Below, one piece after another: positions 50,986 through 62,693 of a stretch of DNA of 64,000 nucleotides (position 1 is the first letter of the stretch; the number at the start of each line of letters is the position of its first letter). The stretch lies in contig CM043961.1 in the NCBI GenBank assembly GCA_014529385.2, positions 12,152,478 through 12,216,477 on the forward strand, in the 5' to 3' direction. The notes beneath the pieces are model-generated. The model saw nothing but the letters and a program-made list of their open reading frames with translations, made no database searches and was not told where the DNA came from. The position numbers and the translations under genes were made by a program. The DNA comes from Adiantum capillus-veneris (Eukaryota; Streptophyta; Polypodiopsida; Polypodiales; Pteridaceae).

Positions 50986-51147
50986 ATCAAGGCTTGTTAT
51001 GGTGGAATAGTTGTCTTTGTGATTCACCTTTTCTCTTGGGAGGGTTATCATCGGACACTTCTTAGTATCAAGGCTTATTATGGTGGAATAGTTGTCTTTG
51101 TAATTCACCTTTTCTCTTGGGAGGGTTATCATCGAACCTTCGTAATT
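50986..51147. repeat. Tandem duplication, 81-bp unit, two copies
   Basis: atcaaggcttRttatggtgg..gggagggttatcatcg occurs at 50986 and 51067 with few differences. It lies between the CACTA-4 remnant and the promoter region of the FLZ gene. Confidence 0.85.
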
Positions 51148-51149
51148 CT

Positions 51150-51567
51150 GCCCCCCCCCCCAAAAAAAAGGAGGTTTGTGGATCGCACCCCTACATTTTC
51201 TATTTCACTCTATATTTGGTTTGAAACTAGCAGTGGGAAAGCCCTCTTAGAGTAGAGTAGTAGGATCCTGCTACCGCCAAATATAGCAGCAGGCAGGATA
51301 GAGTGTTTGGCATCGTGAGTACGTGCAAGCAAAATTTGGCCGAGCAGTGGGGAACACGATGCCTCCTGACTAAATGCAAGCTCCGCCAAATGTAGCAGAG
51401 GTGGGGCTCGGCTAGTTGGCCGGGCGCCACCTGGAACACCGTTCTTTTTACCTCCAGATATGGCCGGCCTGGGGCGAGCTGGTTAACTTTGCTTGTACGT
51501 TATTTTATTATATCAGCGGGAGGGACCCGGCGGCTACGTAGGCCTGTGTATGACGGTGAGGGGGTGT

Positions 51568-51612
<45 letters not shown>

Positions 51613-51704
51613 CTCCCCATATAAATGTATTACATGCACAATGACCCAAATGAGAAATTAGCTCAAGGAGGGTGCGCCCCGCTCCCGAGTCCCAACAAGC
51701 TTCA

Positions 51705-51752
<48 letters not shown>

Positions 51753-51996
51753 CCAGCTACAATTAAGAGTAACTGATAATCATTTATATGATTAGCACTG
51801 ACAAGCTGGTTAATTATATTGCTTACTTAGTGCTTTGATCTTCTCATTTCCTATTACTCCTGAATTCCCTCACCCTTTCTCTCATCAATTTTGGCGACAA
51901 CAACATCAATTCTGGCGCTGTAAAATTCAGCATATACATTAATCCCTCTTGGATCAGTTAAGTCACATCCGTACGCAGAGAATTAAGAGGTAGTTA
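51150..51996 (+). promoter_or_regulatory. Upstream region of FLZ gene
   Basis: Contains a C/A homopolymer pair (51151-51169), a TATA-like ccatataaatg (51618-51628) just after a CT tract (51568-51609), and a GA tract (51711-51749). CT/GA tracts near transcription starts are common in plant promoters. The TATA assignment is tentative. Confidence 0.4.
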
Positions 51997-52023
51997 GTGC
52001 CTGCTATTGAAATTTCATACACA

Positions 52024-53712
52024 ATGCTTGGCAAGCGGTGCCGTACAATCCGGAGGACAGCAAGCATTTCTCAGAATATGGGGCCGCTTTATCTGCATCA
52101 TCATAATTATCATCAGGCCCATGATCTGCCAGCTAGTACAGCTGGAAGAGAGAATCCTGTCGGAATTAACCATCCAAATCCCGTAGTTAATCCGCAAGTC
52201 CCAGCGATTATCCCACAGATCATTGGCTTCAATCCCATGATTAACAGTGATGCAGCTGGCGGCAGCGAGCAGAGCTGCCCACAGCCAGCCACAAACATCT
52301 GGGCACCGGCATCGAATTCTGAGAGCCCCAGTATGCCCCTGCCGAACAATATGGCCACCCGGCTACATCCCCATGATATGTGTGATGATGATCCAAAGTA
52401 TTACAGCAGAGGTGGCGCAGGTGCACCACCGTCTACAAAGAGATCGGCGCAGTTTACCCCACGCTCAGCTCTTCAAACTCTTTTAGCCGCTGCTAGACAG
52501 ATTGCGTGCAGTGATCAAGTGTCAGTGGGCAAGTCGTCGACCGTTGAGGCCAGCAAATCATCCTTCAAAGGCAACCCAATTGTTGCAAGCCCTTCATGTG
52601 CGAATAGCGGCACCATAATCAAACAAGGTAGCTTGATATGGCAAGGGTTTACAATGAGTGAAGCTACCCCAAAAGAGCTTCTCTCCAATAAGCATATAAG
52701 TTCAATCCCCAAAGCATCGATGCAGATAACCTGCGCTGCACAAGGAGCCTCAACTCATGAGACATATTCTCAAAATGTCAGCATGAATGAGGCACATGAT
52801 CATTATATTCAAGATAATGAGCAGATGAATGATGTGGACAGTGAAAATATCTTTGATGTGGAGGGGACATCTATTGCAGGGGTTGCGACCAGTCATCAAA
52901 TTAGCTTGGAATTGGCACAAGATCGCCATGCTTTGTACCTTGCGACCTCTCCGCTAGCTCCCGAGTTTACCCCAAACTTGGGACAATCCATGAGCTTTTT
53001 GGAGTCGTGCTTTCTCTGTAAGCGTCCTCTCGGACAGGGCCGTGATATCTTCATGTACAGGTATCTTTCTTCTTATAATCTTGTAGGCTCCCCCTTCGAC
53101 CATGTTTACACTTTCTTGCAATTTTTTGGATATTGTTGTTAATTTGAAAGCACAAAATTTCATACAAATTCGACACTGTAGATGTGCGCCTAATGGTGGA
53201 GTAATTGAAAGCACATAAGCAATTACCTGAATATGAGTGCATTACATAGTACAAGAATATACCATTGTCACCTCACCTCTACTGCTTCTAAAGGCCAAGA
53301 GCATTTTAGTACACAGAAGAGTATATCTCCGCATTTTTATTCGTTCGGTCATCGAGAGGTCTCGTTGCTGTGTTAACGTAAACAACAAAACGATGTTTCT
53401 TTTTGGGCTAAAATTGCGTGGCCTTTCCATTAAACATGCTTTTGAAAGTTTCTCATAGAGGGATTTTGTTTGTTGTGATGATCAAACAGGGGTGAGAATG
53501 CATTTTGCAGTGTGGAGTGCAGGGACAAGCAAATGAGATTGGAAGAAAGGAAAGAGAAGGTGAAATATATGCACTCGCAGATAAACAAACTCAATGAGCG
53601 AAAGCAGGACATTCCCTGCACTAATATGCGCATCCGAAGCACTAACGCCGGCACTTCTTATTATCAACCTCACAACCATCACCAACAATATAGTAGCCAA
53701 GCCGTAGCTTAG
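52024..53712 (+). CDS. FLZ (FCS-like zinc finger, DUF581) domain protein, two exons
   Basis: FLZ proteins are land-plant adaptors that bind SnRK1 kinase and act in sugar, stress and hormone signalling. ATG at 52024 was chosen because MLGKRCRTIRRTASIS matches the family's conserved N terminus (MLGKRxRPxIxRT). The in-frame stretch upstream starts only at a GTG. Exons 52024-53060 and 53490-53712 are joined at tacag|gtatct and aacag|gggtga, giving 419 residues. The FLZ domain spans the junction: SFLESCFLCKRPLGQGRDIF, then MYRGENAFCSVECRDKQM, with the C-x2-C..C-x3-C signature and the FCS triplet. The intron position inside the domain, after MYR, is usual for the family. The N-terminal 320 residues are Ser/His/Pro-rich and probably disordered. 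The C-terminal tail after the zinc finger is Lys/Glu-rich. No defects seen; likely a functional host gene. Confidence 0.92.
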
Positions 53713-55417
53713 CAGCACCAGGCATTACTCTTATGCCCACAGCCTAGGAAGGCATACAGATTTATCACCCACACCACCCAGCCCAGACAAATTACAGAAT
53801 ATGGCTCGGCTAAACCGAACCTGTTACCTCCAGTACCTTCTCTATCAACTTTTCAAAACCATATGCAAATAATCATTCCTTTCTTTTTATATACATACCA
53901 TGAAGCAAAAGAAAAAAAAGGAAGGGAAAAACAGAAAAGAAACATGATATAGCACTCGGACAGAATTAGTCGTTTTTTCCGTTTATTAAAGAGTGAGCAC
54001 CGTCATCGCTCAAAATTTTGTGGCCAGCATTGTTTCCCTCTCTATCTGTCGCTTAGAAGAGGAAGATAAATTCTGTTCTACATACAGTACATGAATCAAT
54101 CAATGTACAAGGTCCAGGATTATCTATCCTTTCAATTTTTGAGCAATGGCCGCTTATCAGATTTACAGAGGATAGCTTGCCTTACCATACAGTTCTACAC
54201 AGGCGCATGATGGTTTTCTTATGCAGGACCTCTGATTTTGTGTGGTGAGAATGAATCAAGTCCTTGAACTTGGTGAGGCAGCCCGGGATCATCATCTGTA
54301 GGGAACTTCTTTTCCCCTTTTTCTCTATGCCAATTATATGTACTCATTTCCTATCCCCACTTCAGTGAATTAAGGATCAAATTTTGAATAAAAGTGTTTT
54401 TAGCAGCACAATCTAAAGTCTTAGACAGTTCACCATATGGAAGTTTCCCATTATTGAGTCTTAAGTCACAATTCAAAGTAGTATCTATTTAGGTTTGGTC
54501 TTAGACACTTCATTATGTGTGAGTTTCCCACTCTTGAGTCTTAATTAGTCACTGCAATTCAAAGTAATATCTATCTGGTTTTAGTCTTAGACACTTCATC
54601 GTATGTAAGTTTATCTTAATTGCAATTTGCGATCACTGTGCCAACCACGCATAACTCGTAGTAGCTTAAAAAGCACTAATCACCTTTACTTGTGGTTGCC
54701 ACTGATTTTATTCCATAAATGGCATCTTTGACAGCACCTGGTCGTGTTTGGAGAGTCTCTTATCCAACATCAATCTGGTTGGGGAGCTTCTGGAGTGGTG
54801 AATCAAATTCACATGTATCTGGTTATTATGGATTTCATTTTCTTGCACTAACATGCTATAGGAAAGACATAAAAGACGATACGAATAATGCCCATACCTC
54901 CCATATATGTAAGCCGTTCAGACTATGCCCGGCTCTCCTTGATTGCCGCCTGCAAAGATGCCTCCCGTCCCAAAAGCAACGCTGCCACTGCTGCTTCAGC
55001 AGCCCCTCTTCATACATATGGCACTCCCCCATATGTCCACATGTCTACCAGTTTGTCAAAATTGTTAGCTGTGGGTTAGGTCGCTCTCTGAACGATCAGC
55101 TATGGCCTTCTTTTCTTCTCTCGCTCACTGAGCTTCATGACTACCTTGTTTCCTAGAAGTGTCCCTTCAATGTGCTATCAGAAAAACCATCGCAGCTCCC
55201 TCCCGGCCACTTGCACTATCCATCTAGCGAGCTTGCCCTAAGCACCTGTACAGCTAGTGGTCCGCGCATAATTAGACTGCATAGCTGCTTTCTCGGCGCT
55301 GGCTTGCCAAGTCTTCATACAGTCGACAAAGCAGTGGCAATGAATGGGGTCATTCAAAAGATTAGGGCCATGTCTGACAGGTGAGTTGGGTTAGTAAAAT
55401 TTATTTTGAACAAAGCT
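53713..55417 (+). other. FLZ downstream region and unassigned ORFs
   Basis: Probable 3' UTR to about 54300. Two related phrases, gtcttagacacttcatYRtatgt.., recur three times between 54410 and 54610. ORFs at 54719-55156 and 55172-55383 have no recognised domain. The second ends at a good donor (gacag|gtgagt at 55380), so an exon of an unknown gene is possible. Confidence 0.35.
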
Positions 55418-55804
55418 CACCCTCGTCATTATCTCACACGGAGTCAGTCAGGGAATCTTGGACCCAAATTTGGGTGCGCGGAGTTGCTTTTATCTCAGCC
55501 GTCCTATCACCAGGTGAACTAGAGGTGAACTCCGGATGAATTGGGGACAAAAACGGCGCCTCGAGTTCATCCGTTTTATGGGGTGTGGGTCGTACGCGAG
55601 ACCTCACAGTAAACACACGAAAGCCCTACCATCACACTAGCGTGTGTTACTTGGCACACAATCGCACCCTAGCTTACTCGGCTCTAGTTCACCCCAGTTC
55701 ATTGGATGATCCGAGAGCTGAGATTAAAGCCACTTTGCCCCCCCAAATTTGGGCCCTAGATCCCCTTTGAACCATACCCCCGTGTCATATAGTGACAAGG
55801 GATG
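55418..55804. mobile_element. Foldback/MITE-like element with ~110-bp imperfect terminal inverted repeats
   Basis: The left arm includes cccaaatttggg, ttttatctcagcc and ggtgaactagaggtgaact (55462-55530). The right arm, from 55684, contains the inverted counterparts (agttcaccccagttcat, gctgagattaaagcc, ccaaatttggg). Pairing extends outward through cgtcattatctcacacgg (55424-55441) and ccgtgtcatatagtgaca (55780-55797). The centre holds a minus-strand tRNA-like stretch (about 55570-55660). No target duplication is resolved. No coding capacity. Confidence 0.75.
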
Positions 55805-57321
55805 GAGACCCTCTTCTCATTTCCCTTCCTTAAGTGCATCCTTCACTCTCCCACTTTTCTCCACTCCATCATAACACCCTAATTCAATCAAGCTCGTCAC
55901 TCAATAACTCTCTTGCATGGCAAGACACTTGGAGAGAATCCCCTATGCGCACACCATGTTGTGCAACAAGTCGTCCCTTCCTTGGGAGGACCACCACTGA
56001 GTCAAGACCTTGTTGCGCACGATGCGGCTCCAACACCAACTCCATCATCAAGGTTTCGGCAATGTCCATTCTCTCATGGCTTTCAACTGAGACACACAAG
56101 GTATATCTCTATGCATAGTACTAGATGTTGTTTTAAAATATGAGAGTGAATATAACAAACAAGCTTTAATAGAAATGGTATGTAGAACAGTTCTTTCCCC
56201 CTTCAAGAACTATGGGGCGTGGTTTCAAGACTTCTGGAGTTTCAAATGAGTTCTAAAAGGGATAGAGGTAACACAGGTGCAGGTCTTTCCAATAAATGTG
56301 TATATTATTTTTCTTATGACTGAAGAAATGGATGTGCAAGTTTAGGGTGGGGCAGGTCAATGGATGATTAGAACTCCTCACTTTGTATTTTTAAATGGTC
56401 TTTAAAAATCTCTTTAGACGGAAGCAACCTAACTCTCTATCCTTTGTGGATGAAGCTAGGGTAAAGTGGCCAATATGAGGCCACTTAAAACGTAGGATCC
56501 AATAGTGAGATGTTTTGAATTGATATGATTCAATCTTTTGTTATGATGAACATAAGTGGCATGAAAAGAAAGTCATTTAAAGAGCTCCTCATTCCCAATG
56601 CTATTTGCATTATGAGTCTATCTTAAAGATATTTGATGTTTAATTTGAAGGTGTCCCTGTCATAAAATCTACATCTAACTAACCCAAATGATTTTCTCAT
56701 ATTGAACTGATCACTTAATGTGGGAAAATAAATGGGAACAAGAGTTAGAATACAGACGTGTTTTTAGATCTATCTCAGCACGGGACCAAAGGGACAGAAG
56801 GTAATGGGTCCAAAAATGGTCTATCAAAAAGGGCAATGGCTAGATAATGGAGTTTAGAAGACCTCAGGGTTAACTTCATTAGAAGTGCTTGTCAAGCTTA
56901 AGGGTTAAGGAGCTTGAGAAGCTTGAAGTCAACCAAGAAGCCTACAAAGGAGGGGGCAAGCCCTAGAAGTAGGGATGAGAGAGAACACTCTTGCACACTC
57001 CCAAGAGGCACCCCTTCCACAAGAGGCATATATGACACTTGTCAAGCCCCTCCCCATGTTGCCGTTGTGGTGTGCTTAAACCCTATTGGATAGGCCTTAA
57101 AGAGGTCCAATGAGAATTTAGTTTAATTAAACAATTAGCCAGGCAATATTCAAGCCCTCTCTCTCAAAGGGGAAAGGAGGACACTTGTCCAAATGCTACC
57201 CTTGTTGCTTGATATGCACAAAGCATGTGATTGGCTAGGCTTGAGGAGGTCTAATCAAATCCAATCAAGAGCTAGGAAGAGGGGTCGACCCAAGCAAGAA
57301 GGGGGGTTGCTTGTGCATATA

Positions 57322-57412
<91 letters not shown>

Positions 57413-58090
57413 TCATTCTCATTGTGTGAAGTGCAAGAACTTCATCTCCTTCTCCAAGCTTGAGAAGTTGAGAGCCGACACCAACACCTCTTGGCTATGG
57501 AATGCAATTCCAACCAAGAGCCATGCTTCAAAGCTATGCTTGCCATCTTCTCCTTCTCCATAACTATGCTATACTATGCTATGCTCTATGAGTAATGGTA
57601 TGGGAAGATACTACTTCTTTCTCTTATGTTACTTCTTCTTCCTCTTCCCTACCCTCACACCCTGCTAGCTCTCTCCACCTTCGAAGGTGTTTGAGGTCTT
57701 GGGATTGAGGCCGGGGAAAAGTTAATACTTTTGTTAAGTTAATTACGGGCATAATTGTGGTGCATAAAGCTTACCATCTTCATTGCACCAAAGAGGTCTC
57801 AAAAAACACAAGCTTGTATTTTACCGAGTCTCTCCTTATGTGAGAATCTATAATACAAGAGCCTTTTGGAGGGGGGACCGGCTCCACATAAATCCGGTCC
57901 TCAACTGTTGTCAATTTCACTAATTCTCTCTCTTCCAAAGTATTGTTCATGCCAAGCTAATTAAGTATAATATTTATGTTGCTATCTCTAATCAAGCCTT
58001 CTCTTTATGCTCTTGAAGAATTCCCATAAAAATGCTCACAACAATTATCTTTATTCTGCTACTCTCAATGTTCATAGTCCAATTTCGTTA
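55805..58090. other. Spacer with CT/AC microsatellite and probable LTR sequence
   Basis: 55805-56850 has no recognised feature. From about 56980 (tgagagagaacactcttgc) to 58092 the sequence has LTR-like composition: a CT tract (57326-57380), AC repeats (57381-57411), repeated tatgctatactatgcta, and an end at ttacattggtatcag. Confidence 0.4.
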
Positions 58091-58093
58091 CAT

Positions 58094-58106
58094 TGGTATC
58101 AGAGGT
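58094..58106 (+). promoter_or_regulatory. Primer-binding-site-like motif
   Basis: tggtatcagaggt, nearly identical to the tRNA-Met primer site tggtatcagagc, follows cattt..gttaca. It suggests the end of an LTR at about 58092. No pol follows, so this is a remnant. Confidence 0.5.
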
Positions 58107-58801
58107 ATTGGTTTCTCTTTTCTTGCTTAAGAAGAGAGGTCCTTAAGTTGTCCATGAAAGGTTGGACCTGTTCATTGCAAGAGGGTAAGTCGAATAGGGA
58201 TCTATTATCTTGGTTGAAAAGAACTTAGTTCGAGGTACACCATTGGGAGCTTTAGACTTAATAATGGAGTCTTTTGGGGCTTGCCTTTGGCTTAACCATT
58301 ATTGAGCTACGAGCAAGGTCAACAGGAACCATAATCAACCGAGCAATGTTAGACCCTCTCCTCTAAAACTTTTTGCACCTTTTAGTGGTACCACCAATAG
58401 CACCTAGGTGGAGGGAAATTCCACAGTTTTCAAATTTGGGAAAAGAGGGAGAGGGAAATTCTATATTTGCATGCAATATAATATATGTACCTATAATCTA
58501 GATGCATGTGAGCCATTATGGGCTGGAGTGGGTTCCCTGTTTTGAACTTACAGTCAGCATGGCCTACACTCATTGTCCTCTTTCTCCTTTCCTCTCACGC
58601 AACTAACTTGTCACTCGAACGCTCGCATGTACCTGTGTGCTCGCTCTACTCCCATAGCTCCTGCTCCCCCCATTGCATGTTGTAGCCGTTGCGCTCTGTC
58701 CCCCATTGCACCCGTCGCGCTCTGCCATAGCCCTGGTGGAGCTCTGCCCCCATTGCCCCCAGCACGGAAGCATAAAGGCTGCAACAGCACCCTCTGCAAA
58801 G

Positions 58802-61671
58802 ATGACTCCCAAGAAGAACACTCCCTCCAAAAAGCACAAAATCCCAACTCAGAGCACGGAGGTGATATAGCAGGCGGCCCTGCAACAAACACCACATCAC
58901 AGTAGAGCCCCGCAACAACAGCCACCACACAGCAAACCCTTGCAACATATGCGACACAGCAAACTCCTTCAACAACCACGACACAGCAGTCCCCTGCAAA
59001 CTGACACGACACTGCAGACCCCAACAGCAAACACGACCACCAAAAATTTCCTCTCCAAATGCGGCTTGTTGACTAAAAAATCTGCTCGAAAAGGTGAGTT
59101 TTACATTGTGTTTTGGTCATGTCTATGCGCCTCATGGCAATGCATGGCAAAACATCCTATTTTTCAGCATTGGCTGCAAATCATTTTTCTACATGGCTTT
59201 GCTTTCACGGCATCGGTGGAGTATCTAATACTATCTAGGTTTTGCTATTCTCCATTGCAGTTGCATGAGGAATATGGACTGAGCATGGAGGACAAGCTGT
59301 GCAAGGATTTAACAGACAAGGACCTGTCACCTGAACAGTGGCCAACAGAGTTCAAGGTGCCAGAGAAGAAGAAGACTAAGATCTTCCTTCACTAGGTGCA
59401 TGACCACCTTTACGATGCATGCAGGCTTTTGTATCAGAAGGTCTACCAGGCTGCCCCCTCCAACGACGAGCTCATTGTGACGAGGTTTGAGAGGGGGTTT
59501 GCATATGAATACTGCAATGCTGCCAAAGCAGACCCCGATAGCCATAAGATTACATGGGCTTTGGTCGGGGATCAAGTATTAGAATATGTCAAGAGCGAGA
59601 AAGGGGGGCTCAATCGAAAAATACAAAAAATCATGTTCGATTACGGCATGAAGGAAGCCCCCACATTTGAAGAACCGATAGAGAATGTTTTGGACGGTCT
59701 TGGGGCGTTCTGCAGAGTCTAGCCTCTACAACACATGTGGATAGCCTCTCAGCCCCTCTACACAGCATGGGTTGATAATCTTGCTGATGACCTTGAGCAG
59801 CAGGCAATGACGGCAGAAGAGAAGGTGAAGTCTAGCAAAGACAATCCTGGCTGCAAAGCGGGACTTATGGTTGTGCAACATAGGTACCTCCTCAACTTAT
59901 GGACCCATCATTGCAAAGGTGGAGAGCCTCAGAGAGGAGGTGGAGAAATTGAAAGCCTCTCCAATAGAAAATGCAGTTGCGATTGCCAAAAACGAGGCTG
60001 AAATTGGAGCCCTTACAAGGGTATTCTCCAAGTCCTTTGGATTCAATGATGCTGCAAGGATGAAGGAGGAGGTGTCAGCCATGCAGTACTCCAGACTTCT
60101 CTATCTTTAAAGTGCTAAAAGTCATTGAAAGTGCTCACCTTTTAAGCACTTTTAGCCACCTATAGGCTCGTTTAAGCACATGCAAGCACTTCCAAACACA
60201 TCTAATGCCTGCAAGTGCTTTCAAGTTCTTAAAAGTGGTTAAAAGTGCTTGCAAGTGCTAAAAAATGCTTGACTATTTAGCACTTGCAAACACTTTTAAC
60301 CACCTGCAAGCACTTCCAAGCACTTTTAAACACCTAAAAATGCTTGCAAGTGCTAAAAAGTGCCTAACTTTTATGCACTTGCAAGCACTTTGAACCACCT
60401 GCAGGCACATTAACGCACTTTGAAGCACTTTCAACCACTCACAAACTCTTGCAAGTGCTTGAAGGTGCTTCAAAGTGGTTAAAATTTCTTCAAAATGCTT
60501 TCAAAGTGCTTATAAGTGATTTTTACAATCACTTTTAACCACTCTTAAGACCATGCAAGCACTTGTAGGAGTTTGCAAGTGGTCGAAAGTGCTAAAAAGA
60601 GCTTCCAAGTGCTATAAAGTGCCTTTCAAAGTGCTGCAAGTGGATAGATAGAGCACCTACAAGCACTTCCAAGCACTTTTAAACACCTACAAATGCCTGC
60701 AAGTGCTAAAAAGTGTCTAGCTTTTATGAACTTGCAAGCACTTTGAACCACTTGCAAGCACACTAAAGCACTTTGAAGCACTTTCAACCACTTGCAAAGT
60801 CGTGCAAGTGCTTGAAGGTGCTTCAAAGTGGTTAAAATTGCTTCAAAATGCTTTCAAAGCGCTTAAAAGTTTATTCTGCAATCACTTCATAGCTTTTTTA
60901 AGCATTTAAAGCACTTTTAACCACTTTTAAGACCCTGCAAGCATTTGCAAGAGTTTGCAGGTGGTTGAAAGTGCTTCGAAAGTGCTATAAAGAGCTTCCA
61001 AGTGCTAGCAAGTGCCTCAAAGTGTTGCAAGTAGATAGATAGAGCACTTGCAGGCACTTGCAAGTGTCTACAAGTCCTTGAATGTTCCAGCAACTGCTCC
61101 AAGGTGCTTGCAAGTGCCTGCTTCTAGGGCCTGTATGTCCCCCATCATGGTATGTTGTCCAATAATCTTCCTTTGTTTTTCATAAAAGGCAGGCCTCCTT
61201 CATGAAGGGGTCCAGCAAGTTCATGAAAAGAGAGGGCAGGGCCCTTCTAGTGCCACTCCACCTTCCAAGTCTAAATTTAGTGTGGATACTATTTTTTTGT
61301 GTGGAAATTGTGTGGCCTGTGGTCAAGAACTGTCGAACAAATATACGGCCAGTGTCTTTCAGCTGCCATGTGCCCACAGATACCATCCGTTCTGCTTTTC
61401 AATGGTCAACGCGACTGATCCCAAGTGTGTTGTACCAAACTGTAAATGGGAGATACCCCATATAGCAAGATGTTGGGCACTTGGGAATTCTTATGAGGAG
61501 CTTGAAGTTAGGTTGGTCATTTTATACAACAGCACTTATGCTAATGTGTTGTGGAGACTAATTGTGTGCGTTGGTTCAGCTGAGCCAGTGGCTGAGAAAG
61601 AAGCTTCCACATTGTCCATGCACAACAGAAAATTCTTGACCGAGATTGCCACCTCCACCAACCAAGTATAA
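58802..61671 (+). pseudogene. Unknown multi-exon gene with RING-like Cys/His cluster, decayed
   Basis: Not a family I can name. ATG at 58802 (MTPKKNTPSKKHKIPTQ) is followed by a Gln/His/Thr-rich stretch with a TAG at about 58868, and ends TKKSARK at a good donor (aaaag|gtgagt, 59094). The acceptor ttgcag at about 59260 opens LHEEYGLSMEDKLCKDLTDK, PEQWPTEFKVPEKKKTKIF, a stop, then HDHLYDACRLLYQKVYQAAP and DELIVTRFERGFAYEYCNAA to 59720. A coiled-coil-like piece follows (KVESLREEVEKLKASPIENA, to about 60090). After a ~1-kb repeat-filled intron, the last exon holds CGNCVACGQEL, FQLPCAHRYHPFCFSMVN and KCVVPNCKWEIP (61303-61456). This Cys/His order resembles a RING/zinc-binding fold. Stops and frame changes suggest a pseudogene or a transposon gene. 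Confidence 0.5.
60110..61125. repeat. Decamer repeat field (aagtgcttgc type), both orientations
   Basis: About 1 kb composed almost wholly of degenerate 10-11-mers aagtgcttgc / gcaagcactt. Larger blocks are duplicated (about 60273-60473 and 60626-60826 share long stretches). It probably lies within the intron of the RING-like gene. Palindromic pairs such as aagtgctt with aagcactt would form many small hairpins. Confidence 0.88.
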
Positions 61672-61839
61672 GCGGCCACCTCGGAAAGAATGGCCAGAGC
61701 AATCTTCTAACTAACTGACTTTACTCTTTGAAAAATCTAACTCCCTATAAAGCTAATTGTTCTTGTATCTAAACTTGAATATACTATGAAGAATTTTGCA
61801 AGTCAAGTGTTTCTGCTGCTGTCAACTGGATTGGGTGTT

Positions 61840-62480
61840 AAGTGTTGGTTAAGTGGTCAAGTGGTTCAAAGTGTTGTCCAAGTGGTACAAAGTGCCTAAA
61901 AGTGCTGGTCAGGTGGTCCAAAGTGGTCCAAACAGCTGGTCAAGTGGTTCAGGTGGTTGTTAAGTGGTGGTCAAGTAGTACAAAGTGATGTCCAAGTGGT
62001 TCAGGGGGTTGGTCAAGTGGTTCAGGGTGTTGGTCAAGTGGTTCAGAGTGCTTTTTATCAAGTGGTATAAAGTGATGGCCAAGCGGTTCGAGGGGGGTAG
62101 TCAAGCGGTTCAAGGGGCTTGTCAAGTGGTATAAAGTGCTTAAAAGTGTTGGTCAGGTGGTCCTAAGTGGTCCAAAGAGCTGGTCAAGTGGTTCGGGGGG
62201 CTGGTAAATGGTGGTCAAGTGGAAGAAAATGCTATTCAAGTGGTTCAGGGGGTTGGTCAAGTGGTTCAGGGGGTTGGTCAAGTGGTTCAAGAGGTGGTCA
62301 AGTGGCGTCAAGTAGTATAAAGTGCTTAAAAGTGCTGGTCAAGTGGTCCTAAGTGGTCCAAAGAGCTGGTCAAGTGGTTCAGGGGACTGGTAAAGTGCTT
62401 AGAAAGCTTTAAGTGTTTCAAGGGGCTGGTAAAGTGTTGGTCAATTGGTCAAGTGCTCAGAAGTAATTTCCAGTGTTTCA
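61840..62480. repeat. Second repeat field (caagtggttcaaagtg type)
   Basis: About 640 bp of degenerate repeats of ggtcaagtggttcaggg and ggtccaaagtg, mostly one orientation. Related in style to the field at 60110-61125 (shared aaagtgctt words). Situated between the convergent RING-like and transposase-like genes. Confidence 0.88.
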
Positions 62481-62571
62481 AAAGATGTTTTTTATCACTC
62501 TACTGTGAAAAGTGCTAGCTATTCAATAGGGGTGATTAGCTGTAATTTTAAGGGAAGTAGTCATGTGATCG

Positions 62572-62591
62572 CCCCCCCCCCCCCCCCCCCC
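62572..62591. repeat. Poly-C run (20 nt)
   Basis: Uninterrupted C run after gtgatcg. Length may be an assembly estimate. Confidence 0.8.
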
Positions 62592-62693
62592 TCAACTTTG
62601 ATGTAATCCTTCCTGACTCTCTTTAATATAGTTCACAGCCTCCTTTTTATTATATTAAAAAATAGTGCTAGCTACTGTTAAAAGTGTTGGCCA

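Noticed and set aside
51997-52023. N-terminal extension of the FLZ frame
   Set aside because: The extension would start at GTG. The family's conserved MLGKR start lies at the ATG at 52024.
54719-55156. 145-codon ORF as a gene
   Set aside because: No recognised motif. Another frame is open over much of the same stretch. Kept only as an unassigned region.
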